The position numbers and the translations under genes are program-made. From positions 1 through 5,940 of the forward strand of contig CALVXV010000075.1 of NCBI GenBank assembly GCA_944371685.1: a stretch of DNA of 5,940 nucleotides, in the 5' to 3' direction. Below are positions 1-5,805 of this stretch, in pieces. Position 1 is the first letter of the stretch; every line of letters starts with the position of its first letter. This DNA is from an uncultured Bacilli bacterium (GTDB lineage Bacteria; Bacillota_I; Bacilli_A; RF39; UBA660). Under the pieces are notes generated by a model. That model saw only the letters and a list, made by a program, of their open reading frames with translations. It made no database searches and was not told where the DNA came from.

Positions 1-230
1 AATAAATACTCATTAAATTCATCAATTAAATCTTCTTTATCAAGACCTAAATACTTCGCATAATCTCTAATAAAATACTTTAAATAAAAAATATCCTTAA
101 AAGCCTCCGTATTTCCTGCCTCGATATTTTCAATTTGAGATGGCCTCAACTTTAAATCTTCAGCCACTTCTTCAATTGAAACACCAATGCTTTCTCGGGC
201 TTCTTTTAATTTCTCGCCAATCTCTTTCAT
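1..230 (-). CDS. RodZ-like helix-turn-helix protein, N-terminal part
   Basis: Only the first 76 codons are in the window; the gene runs off the left edge. The start is the ATG at 230-228, with GGAAGGA five bases upstream. The translation begins MKEIGEKLKEARESIGVSIE and continues through a helix-turn-helix (about residues 5-40) and the stretch YLKYFIRDYAKYLGLDKEDL (about 50-69). This is the pattern of the HTH_25 domain at the N terminus of RodZ, where residues of the form R-G-F-L-R-x-Y-A-x-x-L-G-L-D follow the HTH. In RodZ this cytoplasmic domain binds MreB, and a transmembrane helix and periplasmic or extracellular part follow; those would lie outside the window. It is the third member of the gpsB-rnpB group and starts only 24 bases after the end of the RNase P RNA. 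A shape or division role fits the neighbouring gpsB. It could instead be a DNA-binding XRE-type regulator if no membrane segment follows. Confidence 0.8.
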   Translation of the reverse strand, partial: MKEIGEKLKEARESIGVSIEEVAEDLKLRPSQIENIEAGNTEAFKDIFYLKYFIRDYAKYLGLDKEDLIDEFNEYL

Positions 231-254
231 GATAATCCTTCCTTAAATATACAA

Positions 255-613
255 AAATAATATTTTATAAGCCATGTTCTGTTCCTATTTCTAGGCGGCA
301 AACATTTATCTATTGCTAAAAGCAATCCCATAAAAGATTCTAAATTCTCTCTTATTAGGTTCCCCTACCAAAATTTGGGTTTCTTACTTGCGGGGTTTAC
401 CACGTTTCACTCTTTTATTTCTAAAAGCATCGTCACTGCGGCACTTTATGAAGCATCACCATATCAAAGACTTAGGTTAAGCTTCGCCGTTAGTTAAAAA
501 ACTACCATAGGTTATCTTTTCCCTATGCACAAACACTACGGCCATCACAGACCGTGTAAGCATGGACTTTCCTCTACATTACTTTAAATGCAGCGTTTGC
601 CAAAATATTATTT
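255..613 (-). ncRNA. rnpB: RNase P RNA, bacterial type B
   Basis: This is the catalytic RNA of RNase P, which removes the 5' leader from pre-tRNAs together with the protein RnpA. Read on the minus strand it shows the conserved GAGGAAAGUCCAUGCU near the 5' end, AAAGUGCCGCAGUGACGAU in the middle, and then GUGAAACGUGGUAAACCCC, AAACCCAAAUUUUGGUAGGG and ACAGAACAUGGCUUAUAAA towards the 3' end. The layout matches the Bacillus-type (type B) molecule rather than the E. coli type. The ends are set by a perfect 12-bp closing stem P1 (613-602 with 266-255), giving about 359 nt. The stem contains the gpsB stop codon (610-608). I see no terminator between the 3' end and the next start codon at 230, and only a poor promoter match (TTTATC, 17 bases, TTTATG at about 653-625). 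The RNA may therefore be cut from a longer gpsB transcript. Identification is firm; the ends may be off by a few bases. Confidence 0.96.
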
Positions 614-937
614 CACACCATCACCATAAATAATTTTCTCCAAATTAGATAAACGTCTAAGTAAATCAGCATTGGAAACCTCATTTGGTGCAGCATTCCT
701 AAGCACATCTAACTTAGTTCTCGCATTACGTACTTCTTGTTTAAGCCTAATGTTTTCATCAATTAAATCTTTTTTTTCGCGTTCTAAATCTTTAATTATT
801 GAAATCATCTCATCATAATCACTTATTACTTCATCTAAGAATTTATCCACTTCTTGGGGCCTATAACCTCTAGTATCAATCTTAAACTCTTTTTCCAAAA
901 TATCTTTTGGAGTAAGTAATAATCTTTCTTGAAGCAC
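608..937 (-). CDS. gpsB: Cell division regulator GpsB (DivIVA family)
   Basis: GpsB is a small cytoplasmic, membrane-associated coiled-coil protein of Gram-positive bacteria. It links penicillin-binding proteins and other wall enzymes to the division site. The 109-residue product fits the family (about 100 residues). The N-terminal DivIVA-like membrane and PBP-binding domain is at residues 8-40, with the hallmark KDILEKEFK, RGY and VDKFLDEVISDY. A coiled coil follows (about 41-75), then a linker, and the conserved C-terminal trimerisation helix LLRRLSNLEKIIYG (92-105). I chose the GTG at 937-935 because AAGGAGG (952-946) lies eight bases ahead of it. The ATG at 943 would sit only two bases from that site; using it would add MT to the N terminus. 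The TAA stop lies inside the rnpB P1 stem. A gpsB-rnpB neighbourhood is also found in B. subtilis. Confidence 0.93.
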   Translation of the reverse strand: MLQERLLLTPKDILEKEFKIDTRGYRPQEVDKFLDEVISDYDEMISIIKDLEREKKDLIDENIRLKQEVRNARTKLDVLRNAAPNEVSNADLLRRLSNLEKIIYGDGVK

Positions 938-962
938 GGTCATCCCCTCCTTAATCACTATC

Positions 963-991
963 ATTTTCTCAAAAAAAAGACCATTTGTCAA
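963..991 (-). promoter_or_regulatory. Candidate gpsB promoter
   Basis: A perfect -35 hexamer TTGACA (991-986) is followed after 17 bases by GAAAAT (968-963), which matches 4 of 6 positions of the -10 consensus. Transcription would begin near 956, about 20 bases before the GTG start and just ahead of the AAGGAGG site. The -35 lies in the hairpin of the upstream gene's terminator, so part of the match may reflect that structure. No better promoter is visible in this short gap. Confidence 0.4.
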
Positions 992-996
992 TGACC
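971..996 (-). terminator. Intrinsic terminator after the DUF4116 gene
   Basis: On the minus strand, GGTCATT (996-990) pairs with AATGGTC (985-979) across the four-base loop GACA, giving 7 bp of which two are G-U. Eight consecutive T residues (978-971) follow directly. It lies 27 bases beyond the stop codon of the DUF4116 gene and just ahead of gpsB. Confidence 0.75.
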
Positions 997-1023
997 ATAA
1001 ATTGCCATAAAAATAGCCTTTTA

Positions 1024-1392
1024 TTATTTAATTTTTTTATCACCTTGTTTATCAATATCTTTTAAATAATAAACCTCATCATCAAAACAAGAATTTTCCA
1101 AATCAGAAAGTTTTCTACTTTCCATTACCGCTTTTATTCCTTTAAAAATAATCAAAGATTGTAAATTATTATCCGCATATTTCAAATTATCTAAACTTTG
1201 ACTTATAGCTACTGACACCACATCTATATCATTTTTTAACTCATCACTAGCATACTCTAAATTACTACCATCCTTAGTAACTGCTAGTAATACTAATTCT
1301 TTATCTTCTCTCACACATCTTGGCGCACACCATAAAGACACTCCAGCCTCAATTTTTCTTGTCCATTCTTTTCTCGAATTTTCACTTAACAT
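1024..1392 (-). CDS. Small DUF4116 repeat protein, function unknown
   Basis: This 122-residue protein has no signal peptide or membrane segment. The start is the ATG at 1392-1390, preceded by GGAGG with a seven-base spacer. A longer reading back to 1452 would run through the promoter and is unlikely. Residues about 29-52 (RED.ELVLLAVTKDG..LEYASDEL) and 55-77 (DIDVVSVAISQSLDNLKYADNNL) are two copies of the roughly 24-residue repeat of DUF4116, in which a helix rich in V and A is followed by L-x-Y-A-x-x-x-L. A degenerate third copy may follow (about 80-100), and the tail is acidic then lysine-rich. The N-terminal 28 residues, including W10, W21, C22 and C26, match nothing I know. The gene has its own promoter and terminator, so it is a separate insertion between two housekeeping units. 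DUF4116 has no established biochemical role; I assign none. Confidence 0.82.
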   Translation of the reverse strand: MLSENSRKEWTRKIEAGVSLWCAPRCVREDKELVLLAVTKDGSNLEYASDELKNDIDVVSVAISQSLDNLKYADNNLQSLIIFKGIKAVMESRKLSDLENSCFDDEVYYLKDIDKQGDKKIK

Positions 1393-1419
1393 TTGCTCAC
1401 CTCCAAACAATTGAAGCAT

Positions 1420-1448
1420 ATTATAACATTTTTTAAAACAAATTTCTA
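1420..1448 (-). promoter_or_regulatory. Promoter of the DUF4116 gene
   Basis: A perfect -10 TATAAT (1425-1420) carries the extended -10 TG one base upstream (TGTTATAAT). TAGAAA (1448-1443), matching 4 of 6 positions of the -35 consensus, lies 17 bases ahead. The start of transcription would be near 1413, giving a leader of about 20 bases that includes the GGAGG site. It sits immediately behind the alaS terminator, so the DUF4116 gene appears independently transcribed. Confidence 0.7.
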
Positions 1449-1454
1449 GCACAC

Positions 1455-1477
1455 AAAAAGACTATTCTAAAATAGCC
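1455..1477 (-). terminator. Intrinsic terminator overlapping the end of alaS
   Basis: GGCTATT (1477-1471) pairs with AATAGTC (1466-1460) across the loop TTAG, giving 7 bp with one G-U, followed by TTTTT (1459-1455). The hairpin covers the last five codons of alaS, and the TAG stop is in its 3' arm. It ends the frr-to-alaS gene run. Confidence 0.75.
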
Positions 1478-3210
1478 TTAATTCTTCTAACTCCCGCACT
1501 GCTAGCTTCCTCTTTTTTAATCTTAAAATGACCAAGCTCTCCAGTATGAGCAACATGCGGACCACCACATAATTCCATAGAAACATCACCAATTTTATAA
1601 ACAGTAACAATATCAGGATACCTGTCTATAAATGTACACTCTGCTCCCGACTTAATAGCCTCATCTTTACTCATTTCCAATTTTTCAACTAAAATATCTT
1701 CTTCTATCCATTTATTAACTAAATCTTCAGTCTGCTTCTTTTCCTCATCAGTCATCTTATGATCACAAGGAAAATCAAATCTAAGTCTCTCTGGTGTAAT
1801 ATTACTTCCAAGTTGATGAACACCTGGTCCAATAACTTTCTTTAAAGCTGCATTAAGTAAATGCGTAGCAGTATGATACTTGGTTTCTATCTCCGTATTT
1901 CCAGAAAGACCACCTTTAAATTTACCTTTAGAATTTGTCCTAGATTTTTCTTGATGCTCCCTAAACTTCTCGTAAAATCCATCCACATCAACAGACATAC
2001 CTCTATCTTTAGCCTCTTCGGTAGTAAGTTCAATTGGAAAACCATAAGTATCATAAAGTTTAAAAGCAATATCTCTATTAATAACCAATTCATCAGAATT
2101 AACTAACTTTTCAAACTCTCTTAATCCCTTTTCCAAAGTCCTGCTAAATTTTTTCTTTTCGTTAGAAAGCACATCTAATACAACTTCTTTATTTTCAGAA
2201 AGTTCGCTATAATATTTCGCATATTTACTTATAATAAGTAAAGCAATTTCTTCATCAAAATTACTATTAATATCTATACCAAGCTTCCTAGCCTGACGAA
2301 TAAATCTTCTAATTAAACGTCTTAAAATATAACCTTGATCAGTATTACTTGGTTTAATACCAGCTGGATCAGCCGCAATAAACACCGCTGTTCTAATATG
2401 ATCTACAATAATTCGCATAGCCTTCTCATTACCTTCATAAGATAGGCCCGTAATCTCCTCTAACTTACTTATAACATCAGACCAAATAGAACTCTTATAA
2501 TTATCATCAGTACCTTCTAAAACTGCCACAATACGTTCTAAACCCATTCCCGTATCAACATTTTTTTGCTTTAACTCCGTTATATTTCCATTCTCATCCT
2601 TATAAAATTCCATAAATACATTATTCCAAATTTCAACCCATCTATCATCTTCAGGATCAAACTTCTCTGGAATCTCATCATCACTTCTAAAATAGAATAT
2701 TTCTGTATCACCACCACAAGGACCAGATTCCCCAGGTATCCAAAAATTATCATTCACTCCTAAATAAGCAATTCTATCCTCACTAATTCCAAGCTCTTTC
2801 CAACGATTAGCTGCCACCTCATCACGTGGAATCTTATCATCACCTTCAAAAACCGTAACTGCCAGTTTTTCTATAGGAATATTTAACACCTTAGTCAAAA
2901 ACTCAAAACTATAACCAATAGCTTCCTTTTTAAAATAATCACCTAAACTCCAATTACCTAACATTTCAAAAAACGTATGATGCGTCTTATCACCAATTTC
3001 ATCTAAATCAGTTAATCTCACACATTTTTGATAATCACAAAGTCTCTTACCGTAAGGATGTTTCTCCCCCATCAAATAAGGTACAAGTGGTTGCATTCCA
3101 GCCGTATTAAATAAAACTGTCGGATCATTTTCAGGTACAATTGGACTACTAGGAATTTGTTTATGACCATTCTTTTCAAAATACTTTATAAATTCATCTC
3201 TAATATTCAT
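1462..3210 (-). CDS. alaS: Alanyl-tRNA synthetase, short form without barrel and C-Ala domains
   Basis: It charges tRNA-Ala with alanine in the cytoplasm. The 582-residue product has the class II catalytic core: LFNTAGMQ (33-40), motif 2 around THHTFFEMLGNWSLGDYF (76-93), GPCGGDTEIFY (163-173) and motif 3 GMGLERIVAVLEG (221-233). The tRNA-recognition helical region runs to about 410. The editing domain has its zinc-type ligands H446 and H450 (HTATH) and C548 and H552 (CGGPH), so clearance of mischarged Ser or Gly should be retained. Ordinary bacterial AlaRS has about 870 residues. Here only about 55 residues separate FPIEL (391-395) from HTATH, against roughly 170 in the E. coli enzyme, and nothing follows the editing domain. 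The start ATG (3210-3208) has GAGGAAGG upstream and overlaps the preceding gene by 11 bases, which suggests translational coupling. No T-box is visible. The frame is intact, so this looks like a natural short form rather than a broken gene; a full-length AlaRS could exist elsewhere. Confidence 0.92.
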   Translation of the reverse strand: MNIRDEFIKYFEKNGHKQIPSSPIVPENDPTVLFNTAGMQPLVPYLMGEKHPYGKRLCDYQKCVRLTDLDEIGDKTHHTFFEMLGNWSLGDYFKKEAIGYSFEFLTKVLNIPIEKLAVTVFEGDDKIPRDEVAANRWKELGISEDRIAYLGVNDNFWIPGESGPCGGDTEIFYFRSDDEIPEKFDPEDDRWVEIWNNVFMEFYKDENGNITELKQKNVDTGMGLERIVAVLEGTDDNYKSSIWSDVISKLEEITGLSYEGNEKAMRIIVDHIRTAVFIAADPAGIKPSNTDQGYILRRLIRRFIRQARKLGIDINSNFDEEIALLIISKYAKYYSELSENKEVVLDVLSNEKKKFSRTLEKGLREFEKLVNSDELVINRDIAFKLYDTYGFPIELTTEEAKDRGMSVDVDGFYEKFREHQEKSRTNSKGKFKGGLSGNTEIETKYHTATHLLNAALKKVIGPGVHQLGSNITPERLRFDFPCDHKMTDEEKKQTEDLVNKWIEEDILVEKLEMSKDEAIKSGAECTFIDRYPDIVTVYKIGDVSMELCGGPHVAHTGELGHFKIKKEEASSAGVRRIKAILE

Positions 3211-3742
3211 GTTCTACCTTCCTCACTACCTCTAAAACTTTATCTTTTAAATCAGATAAAGTTCCATCATTATGAATCACATAATCGTAATTATTATACT
3301 CATCTAAGGCCACCTCAGTCAAATGTTTTTGCTCTTTTTCTGATAAAACACTATCATAACCATCCCTAATTACTCTAATATTAATCACATTATCAAAATT
3401 CTTCTTTGGCCACTCCATCTCATTCGGAAATCTCGCATCTGAAATTGTAATAATATCAAAATAATAACTGTAAACTCTAATATCCTCACAAATCCGTCTA
3501 ACAAAAAAATCATTATCTATTTGCTTGCGTATAATATCTGTACCAAGTTCTTGTAATAGCTCCCTAGGTTTAGTTTCCTCATTACCATCCCAATTACTTA
3601 TTCTTTTCGCATACTCTTTAACATAACTTCCATAAGCTAAATTAATAACCTTTAACCCTTTTTCCTCATAAATCTCTTTAATATCCAAAGCAGTCGTATC
3701 TTTACCATGCCTTGCTTTTCCAGAAATAACATATATCCTCAT
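3200..3742 (-). CDS. Phage-type deoxynucleoside monophosphate kinase-like P-loop protein
   Basis: The 180-residue soluble protein starts at the ATG at 3742-3740, behind GGGGAG. A Walker A P-loop is at residues 8-16 (GKARHGKDT), near the N terminus. Further marks are LLQELGTDIIR (62-72), ISDARFPNEMEW (100-111), the basic VIRDG (124-128) and a C-terminal HNDGTLSDL (157-165). This order (GKxxxGKDT, LLQxLGT, D-x-R-F-P-N-E, then a late NDGT) is that of the deoxynucleotide monophosphate kinase family known from tailed phages, which phosphorylates dNMPs with ATP. Related chromosomal proteins are often annotated only as AAA or dephospho-CoA-kinase-like ATPases. The substrate cannot be read from the sequence. 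It follows the AI-2E family gene by 25 bases and overlaps alaS, so it probably shares their transcript. Nothing phage-like surrounds it. Confidence 0.75.
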   Translation of the reverse strand: MRIYVISGKARHGKDTTALDIKEIYEEKGLKVINLAYGSYVKEYAKRISNWDGNEETKPRELLQELGTDIIRKQIDNDFFVRRICEDIRVYSYYFDIITISDARFPNEMEWPKKNFDNVINIRVIRDGYDSVLSEKEQKHLTEVALDEYNNYDYVIHNDGTLSDLKDKVLEVVRKVEHEY

Positions 3743-3756
3743 AATATCTCCCCTTA

Positions 3757-3781
3757 TAGAAAAACCACTAAACCGTGGTTT
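3757..3781 (-). terminator. Hairpin over the AI-2E gene stop codon; possible weak terminator
   Basis: AAACCAC (3781-3775) pairs perfectly with GTGGTTT (3768-3762) around a six-base loop, and the TAG stop (3770-3768) sits at the loop and 3' arm. The T-run on the minus strand is short (TTTTT ending at 3760, then C). Only 18 bases separate it from the next gene's start, leaving no room for a new promoter. I therefore read it as an attenuating or mRNA-stabilising hairpin within the run rather than a full stop. Read on the plus strand it is followed by C and eight T, but that run is simply the Lys codons of the gene. Confidence 0.5.
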
Positions 3782-4934
3782 CTTTTTTTTCTATTTCTTC
3801 ATCTTTATCTAATATTCCGTATTTATCATCATAAAATTTAAATACCGTCTTAAGTGCGGCAATCACTGGCGTTGAAATAAGCATTCCAACAATTCCAAAG
3901 AAATAACCAAATATCAAAAGTCCAAGCATAATTGTAACCGGATGTAATTTAGTTGTCTTAGACATAATAAGCGGTTGTAAAAAATTACCTTCCAAAAATT
4001 GAATAATCGCAATAACTACCAACGTCAAAATACCAACGGTTGGACTTTGAGTAAGACCAACTATTACAGCTGGCGCTCCACCAATATAAGGTCCTGCATA
4101 AGGAATAATATTAGTTAAACCACAAAATAAACCAAATAGCATTGGAGCCTTAAGACCAATTATCCAAAAAGCCAAAGATGAAAGAACAAATATCAAACTG
4201 CAATCAAGCACTGCCCCTTTCACATAACTTCGAAGCGAACCATTAACCTCATCTAATAAAGCCACCGTCGTTTTTCTAAACTTTTTCGGCACAAAAGTAA
4301 ATAAATTTGAACTATTATCAAAATTAACTATTAAGAAAAATCCAATAATTAAACCAAGCACAAACACTCCAAGTCCCGAAAATAAACTAGAAATAAATCC
4401 CAAAATATTTTGTGGCATTGTTGTTGTAATATTTGTGGCAAACCCCTCAAGTGAAATAAGCACTTCTTGTTTCATCTTCTCAAAATTAATTACATTGGAA
4501 TTTTCCAAATTATTAAATAAATCTAAACTCCATTCTTTAACCGTATCAAACACATCAGGAATAATATGTGAAAACTCACGAACCTGATCAATCAAAAGCG
4601 GTATCAATGTCACTAAAACCAGAAAAATCACTATAAATATAAGTAAATAAGTAATAACTGCACCTAATGTTCGTTTAATTTTTTTAGTCTCGAGCCACTT
4701 AATAAAAGGATCGAAAAGCCAAGCTATTAAAATACCTATAAATAGTGGCAAACAAATTTCCAATATTTTAATTATAAAATCTAATATCTTAGTTTCTTTA
4801 AATAATCTAATAACTACATAAGCAATTGCTGCTACAAGCAAAAGATATAGAACCTTCAACACTTTAGAAGCTAAATCAGTAACTTCATTTACCTTTTTAA
4901 CATCTAACTCTTTACTCATTTTTCGTCCAAACAT
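3768..4934 (-). CDS. AI-2E family transporter (PerM/YtvI-like membrane protein)
   Basis: This 388-residue polytopic membrane protein is of PF01594. I chose the ATG at 4934 because AGGTG (4945-4941) lies six bases ahead. GTG 4943 overlaps that site, and ATG 4919 has only a weak GGA. Hydrophobic segments lie at about 25-45, 53-75, 88-112, 175-205, 245-265, 275-300, 305-325 and 335-368, the family's usual eight. An extramembrane stretch lies between the third and fourth. The conserved C-terminal half is clear: GLTNIIPYAGPYIGGAPA followed by FLEGNFLQPLIMSK, HPVTIMLGLLIFGYFFGIVG and ISTPVIAALK. The family is named after E. coli TqsA, linked to autoinducer-2 export, but other members act as Na+(Li+)/H+ antiporters, so the substrate here is unknown. 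The gene begins 9 bases after the frr stop codon, so the two are surely cotranscribed. The C terminus is charged, ending DEEIEKKETTV. Confidence 0.9.
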   Translation of the reverse strand: MFGRKMSKELDVKKVNEVTDLASKVLKVLYLLLVAAIAYVVIRLFKETKILDFIIKILEICLPLFIGILIAWLFDPFIKWLETKKIKRTLGAVITYLLIFIVIFLVLVTLIPLLIDQVREFSHIIPDVFDTVKEWSLDLFNNLENSNVINFEKMKQEVLISLEGFATNITTTMPQNILGFISSLFSGLGVFVLGLIIGFFLIVNFDNSSNLFTFVPKKFRKTTVALLDEVNGSLRSYVKGAVLDCSLIFVLSSLAFWIIGLKAPMLFGLFCGLTNIIPYAGPYIGGAPAVIVGLTQSPTVGILTLVVIAIIQFLEGNFLQPLIMSKTTKLHPVTIMLGLLIFGYFFGIVGMLISTPVIAALKTVFKFYDDKYGILDKDEEIEKKETTV

Positions 4935-4943
4935 ATCCTTCAC

Positions 4944-5489
4944 CTAAACAGTTAATAATTCTTGTTCTTTTTCTTTCTCTTTCTCATCAATTACTTTATT
5001 ATATTTATTAATTAAATTTTGAACATCATCCATTAAATTATCTTTCTCATCATCTGTCAAATCTTCACTTTTCTTAATATCATTATTACTATCTTGCCTA
5101 ATATTTCTCAAATTAATTTTTCCTTCTTCTGCAATTTGTTTAACCTGTTTAACATATTCCTTTCTTGTTTCCTCAGTTAAAGCCGGAATATTTAAAATAA
5201 TGCACTCTCCATTATTATTAGGTGTAAGTCCAATATTAGCCTCATAAATTCCTTTTTCAATGTCACTTAAACAAGACCTATCAAAAGGTTTAATCATAAG
5301 CTGTCTCGCTTCAGGAATGGAAATAGTCGCCAAAGACTTAAGTGGCGTTGGTGTACCATAATAACTAACCATAACACTATCTAAAATAGCTGGATTAGCT
5401 CTACCTGCCCTAACATTTGTAAAACGTTTTTCCATCATTTCAATTGCTTTTTTCATCTTACTTTCTGTTTCATTTAAAACATCATTCAT
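4944..5489 (-). CDS. frr: Ribosome recycling factor
   Basis: RRF acts with EF-G to split post-termination ribosomes into subunits and release mRNA and tRNA. The product is 181 residues (family about 185). It begins MNDVLNETESKMKKAIE and shows the family blocks FTNVRAGRANPAIL (about 23-36), VSYYGTPTPLKSLATISIPE (42-61), MIKPFD (67-72) and EANIGLTPNNNGE (83-95). Next come IPALTEETRKEYVKQVKQ and NLRNIRQDSNNDIKK, the equivalent of the conserved VRxxRRDAN helix. Domain I (three-helix bundle) and domain II (beta sandwich) are both complete. The start is the ATG at 5489, with GGAGAG eight bases upstream; an in-frame GTG at 5498 is too close to that site. In most bacteria frr directly follows pyrH; here no coding region precedes it for 440 bases, and it leads its own transcript into the AI-2E family gene. 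The tail (DEKEKEKEQELLTV) is unusually charged. Confidence 0.97.
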   Translation of the reverse strand: MNDVLNETESKMKKAIEMMEKRFTNVRAGRANPAILDSVMVSYYGTPTPLKSLATISIPEARQLMIKPFDRSCLSDIEKGIYEANIGLTPNNNGECIILNIPALTEETRKEYVKQVKQIAEEGKINLRNIRQDSNNDIKKSEDLTDDEKDNLMDDVQNLINKYNKVIDEKEKEKEQELLTV

Positions 5490-5509
5490 CAATATCACTC
5501 TCCAAAATC

Positions 5510-5543
5510 ATTATAATATATTTACCCTTTATTAGCAAGCCAA
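5510..5543 (-). promoter_or_regulatory. Promoter region of frr (two overlapping candidates)
   Basis: TTGCTA (5538-5533), 17 bases, then a perfect TATAAT (5515-5510) would start transcription near 5503, right at the GGAGAG ribosome site. An overlapping pair, TTGGCT (5543-5538), 17 bases, TATATT (5520-5515), would start near 5508. Either gives a leader of only about 15-20 bases. I cannot tell which is used. Confidence 0.6.
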
Positions 5544-5678
5544 CTAATCAAAGTTTCTCATTATAATTATATGAATTGCCATAAATAATTTTATTAAGTT
5601 TTAAAGCATAAACTCAATATAAAGTAATTTTACTACACAAAAATAATTCTTAAATTTTAAAAATTAATTCGCTTAACC

Positions 5679-5793
5679 AAAAAATTCTGTATTTACTTTT
5701 GTATAATATCATACCATTTTGTTATACACAAAACTATTTTTACATATGTTAAAGTTATTTTAATAAACAATGAAACACAAAACTAAATACAGA
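5679..5793 (-). repeat. Long imperfect inverted repeat followed by a T-run
   Basis: On the minus strand, a 19-base arm (5793-5775) pairs with a second arm (5704-5686). The outer 10 bp are perfect (TCTGTATTTA with TAAATACAGA), then one G-G mismatch, then 8 bp including one G-U. The 70 bases between hold a smaller hairpin, TTTTGT with ACAAAA (5733-5717). Directly after the 3' arm comes ATTTTTT (5685-5679), as expected at the 3' end of a transcript. The wobble pair exists only in minus-strand RNA; read on plus it is an A-C mismatch. It could be the 3' domain and terminator of an RNA that begins with the element at 5806-5937. It could also be a remnant of a small inverted-repeat element, but I see no flanking direct repeat. 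Confidence 0.4.
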
Positions 5794-5805
5794 TCGAACA
5801 AAATA

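Noticed and set aside
944..991. Longer gpsB start at 991 adding 18 residues
   Set aside because: That start would be the TTG of the TTGACA -35 box inside a terminator hairpin, and the extra residues have no counterpart in GpsB.
1393..1452. Longer DUF4116 start at 1452
   Set aside because: The extension runs through the extended -10 promoter and the alaS terminator region, and ATG 1392 has a well-placed GGAGG.
1861..2106. Open frames inside alaS on the plus strand (1861-2106) and in another minus frame (1887-2093)
   Set aside because: They lie wholly within the well-conserved alaS frame, have no ribosome site and resemble no protein; they are chance frames.
3157..3369. 70-codon open frame on the plus strand across the alaS start and the end of the kinase-like gene
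   Set aside because: It is antisense to two supported genes, has no ribosome site and has no recognisable content.
3762..3790. Plus-strand terminator (7-bp stem followed by C and eight T)
   Set aside because: No plus-strand gene ends here; the T-run is the complement of Lys codons at the end of the AI-2E family gene.
5722..5730. TTATACACA, a match to the DnaA-box consensus TTATNCACA, in the AT-rich gap upstream of frr
   Set aside because: It is a single box with no cluster, and there is no dnaA, dnaN or rpmH nearby. It overlaps the TTTTGT/ACAAAA hairpin and is likely chance in AT-rich DNA, so no origin is called.
5686..5793. 19-base inverted repeats read as terminal repeats of a small non-autonomous transposon
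   Set aside because: The flanks show no target-site duplication and no second copy is seen in the window. The G-U pair and following T-run fit an RNA stem better.
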